NCBI GenBank assembly: GCA_900550385.1
Contig: URRZ01000049.1
Span: 1 to 15,487 of the forward strand
Reading direction: 5' to 3'
From: an uncultured Coriobacteriaceae bacterium
GTDB lineage: Bacteria; Actinomycetota; Coriobacteriia; Coriobacteriales; Eggerthellaceae
Length of the DNA: 15,487 nucleotides
In this document: positions 13,939 to 15,487 of the stretch, piece after piece
Numbering within the stretch: position 1 is the stretch's first letter
How the letters are laid out: every line of letters begins with the position of its first letter
The notes under the pieces: generated by a model
The model's database searches: none
What the model was told of the DNA's origin: nothing
What the model saw: the letters and a program-made list of their open reading frames with translations, nothing else
Position numbers and translations under genes: made by a program

Positions 13939-15306
13939 TTACCTCAATTCCTCTTTGCACCAAGGGGGATAGACGCGACGGCCATCGGCGTCGGTCAGGT
14001 GGTACGAGCAGAACGGGATGGCGCGGCCGTCGGGGACGGTCACCATCATCGAGCACTCGCGCAGGCGCTGCACATCCATCGACCAGGCGTCCATGTAGTT
14101 CATGATGATGACGGACAGGCCGTCCTTCACCTTTACGCCGCGCTTGGAGAGGATGTCCAGGAACACCGATCCCTGCGGGCTGTCGGGACTGTAGCCTTCG
14201 CGGTACTCCTCGGGCGTGAGCAGCTGCGTCGCGGGAACGAACCCGCTTTCGTGCGTGGCTTCGTCGGCATGCACCAAGAACACGCCGGTATCGCACAGCG
14301 GGTTGGAGCAGCCCAGCGGCCAGATGTCGCGCGGCTCGATGAGCCCATCGGACTGCTCGGCCAGCTTGAAGATGACATCGCCCGCCGTCAGCTGCATGGC
14401 GCGCTCCGCCTCGAAGCGGCCGGACACGAACGCGGGCTGCAGCGCCAGGCCGGCCACCACATCGGAGTTCTCCAAGCTGAAGCGCAGCAGGTCGCCCAGC
14501 TGGCCGTCATTGAGGCCGGCGACAACCGCGACCGACAGCACGCACTGGATTCCCACCTCGCGGCAGCGCTCGATGGCGCGCAGCTTCACATCCAGGATGT
14601 CGCGCCCGCACGTGCCTTCGTACACATCGCCGGTCAGGCCGTCGAACGACAGGTACACGCCGGTCAGGCCCGCACCCACCAGATCCTCAAGGTAGCCCTT
14701 GCGCGAAGCGATCACCAAGCCGTTGGTGTTCACCTCGATGCCCCAGAAGCCCTTCTCGCGGCCGCGGTAGATGATCTCGGGAAGATCCTTGCGGCACGTC
14801 GGCTCGCCGCCGGTCAGCTGCACGGCGCCGTCGATGCCCACGGCGTCGGCGATGACATCGTACATGGCGTCGATCTCTTCGAGCGTGGGATCGTCGTCAC
14901 CGTTCTCGGCGCTCATGAAGCACACCGGACAATGGAGGTTGCAGCTCTTGGTCACCTCGATCTCCAGCAGCGTGCCGCGGCGCTCGTGCCGCGAGCACGT
15001 TCCGCACCCGAACGGGCACGGAGCGCTGGCGGGGATGGTGTTCTGCGGCTTGGTCTTGGGGAACGCGCCGGACAGAAGCCACTCGTAATGGTCGGCGTCG
15101 GGCCACACGCGCGTGGTGAGCGGCCCATGTTCGGGGCACGTGCGCTCCATCCACACGGTCCCCTCGTCGTCGGCGTACACGTCGGCCTTCAGCGTCTTCA
15201 GACACTCCGGGCACAACGCCAACGTGTCATTCAGATGCCGACGCCCGCCTGCACGAGGCGCACCCCCCTCTTGGGAAACATGCGCCACCTTTACCGAATC
15301 GTTCAT
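13939..15306 (-). CDS. Radical SAM protein, COG1964 type (tetraether-lipid-synthase/TrsS-like superfamily)
   Basis: A 455-aa radical SAM enzyme of unknown substrate. The N-terminus has a knuckle resembling a rubredoxin or zinc site (C32-X2-C35 and C57PEHG), then CPFGCGTCSRH at 97-107. The S-adenosylmethionine cluster motif is C122-X3-C126-X2-C129 in KSCNLHCPVCF, followed by LTGGEPTCRKDLPE (GGEP at 166-169) and NTNGLVIAS. More cysteines occur in PLGCSNPLCDT and in PFCSYHL, and C450 in PPWCKEEL, enough for auxiliary clusters. This order of Cys-rich N-domain, SAM barrel and Cys-rich C-domain is that of COG1964 proteins, which include the archaeal tetraether lipid synthase and the TrsS family. 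The exact subfamily is not certain. GAAAGGGA precedes the ATG, with a REP-like hairpin 19 nt upstream. Confidence 0.88.
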   Translation of the reverse strand: MNDSVKVAHVSQEGGAPRAGGRRHLNDTLALCPECLKTLKADVYADDEGTVWMERTCPEHGPLTTRVWPDADHYEWLLSGAFPKTKPQNTIPASAPCPFGCGTCSRHERRGTLLEIEVTKSCNLHCPVCFMSAENGDDDPTLEEIDAMYDVIADAVGIDGAVQLTGGEPTCRKDLPEIIYRGREKGFWGIEVNTNGLVIASRKGYLEDLVGAGLTGVYLSFDGLTGDVYEGTCGRDILDVKLRAIERCREVGIQCVLSVAVVAGLNDGQLGDLLRFSLENSDVVAGLALQPAFVSGRFEAERAMQLTAGDVIFKLAEQSDGLIEPRDIWPLGCSNPLCDTGVFLVHADEATHESGFVPATQLLTPEEYREGYSPDSPQGSVFLDILSKRGVKVKDGLSVIIMNYMDAWSMDVQRLRECSMMVTVPDGRAIPFCSYHLTDADGRRVYPPWCKEELR

Positions 15307-15325
15307 GCGGATAATCCCTTTCTAA

Positions 15326-15358
15326 AATGTGAAAAAGTGACTGTCCCTTTTTCACATT
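15326..15358. repeat. REP-like hairpin element with 11-bp stem (copy 2)
   Basis: AATGTGAAAAA at 15326-15336 pairs perfectly with 15348-15358 around an 11-nt loop that ends GTCCC, as in the hairpin at 12894-12930. The stem sequence differs (TGTGAAAAA against TGAGAAAAA), with compensating changes on both arms, but loop length and the GGGAC core are kept. It sits in the leader of the radical SAM gene. Confidence 0.7.
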
Positions 15359-15434
15359 CGAACCTAGCGAACAAGCAGGCCGCGCTCGCGAAGGCGGGGC
15401 GGGAGGGCTCGCGCGCAGTTTGCGCAGCCCCTTG

Positions 15435-15455
15435 AACGCGATCGGAGATCGCGTT
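15435..15455 (-). terminator. Hairpin, possible terminator of an upstream minus-strand gene
   Basis: AACGCGATC-GGA-GATCGCGTT is a perfect 9-bp stem with a 3-nt loop, located 2 nt beyond a TGA on the minus strand. A second small hairpin (GCGCA-GTT-TGCGC, 15413-15425) follows. There is no U-tract. Apart from these hairpins and the REP-like element I see no feature in 15307-15457. Confidence 0.4.
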
Positions 15456-15457
15456 AT

Positions 15458-15487
15458 TCAGAGGGCGAGCACCTGTTTGAGCACGTG
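15458..15487 (-). CDS. Possible C-terminal tail of a gene entering from the right edge
   Basis: On the minus strand the frame is open from the edge for nine codons (HVLKQVLAL) and ends in TGA at 15458-15460. The hydrophobic-helical look and the perfect hairpin right after the stop make a genuine gene end plausible, but it is too short to identify. Confidence 0.3.
   Translation of the reverse strand, partial: HVLKQVLAL

Noticed and set aside
12997..15435. An 812-codon plus-strand open frame opposite the radical SAM and DUF169 genes
   Set aside because: His/Ala/Gly/Arg-rich antisense shadow; the minus strand carries intact cysteine motifs, ribosome binding sites and a 3-nt gene spacing.

Overview
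This is a high-GC window (coding regions roughly 65% GC by eye) in which almost every gene recognised is bacterial and typical of anaerobic Actinobacteria. The best fit is class Coriobacteriia, family Eggerthellaceae (Eggerthella/Gordonibacter-like). That placement is an inference from gene content: a molybdopterin enzyme with a divergent LysR regulator, a COG1964-type radical SAM protein, a ferredoxin-DUF169 protein and an actinobacterial-type hicAB pair. No rRNA or other phylogenetic marker is present.

Layout. 1-1277: a possible gene tail, then an orphan DUF559/AbiEi-like PD-(D/E)XK protein. 1278-1700: no gene; it holds a pentanucleotide tandem repeat and a 304-bp MITE-like element with perfect 28-bp inverted ends. 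The right end of that element supplies the stop codon of acpS. 1690-4100 (minus): glmS then acpS, a housekeeping pair. 4262-4663 (minus): a CrcB/FluC fluoride channel. 4905-5906: an MBL-fold hydrolase. 6074-6511: a PadR-type regulator. 6585-6919: a decayed flavin reductase. 7001-10423 (minus): a two-gene molybdoenzyme operon closely resembling pyrogallol-phloroglucinol transhydroxylase. 10614-11573: a divergent LysR regulator, with a T-N11-A dyad in the shared intergenic region. 11819-12378: a hicA-hicB toxin-antitoxin cassette. 12435-12869 (minus): a GNAT acetyltransferase with a cysteine-rich tail. 12961-15306 (minus): a ferredoxin-DUF169 protein and a radical SAM protein in one operon. 15458-15487: a possible C-terminus of a further minus-strand gene.

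How the genes may work together. The Mo-bis-PGD large subunit and its Fe-S small subunit should form one cytoplasmic enzyme acting on a phenolic or related small molecule, switched on by the LysR protein reading that molecule or a product. Unlike the classical transhydroxylase small subunit, this one keeps four complete Fe-S cysteine sets, so it may do net redox chemistry. The radical SAM and ferredoxin-DUF169 genes are 3 nt apart and probably form a functional pair of unknown reaction.

Mobile or repeat structure is unusually dense for 15 kb. There is the MITE-like element and two REP-like hairpins of identical architecture placed 19-24 nt upstream of start codons. The hicAB cassette is bracketed by a 20-bp direct repeat that copies the end of the lysR gene. 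I did not find a complete, obviously new defence system. The strongest leads are the four-cluster transhydroxylase-like enzyme, the hicAB insertion scar and the radical SAM/DUF169 pair.
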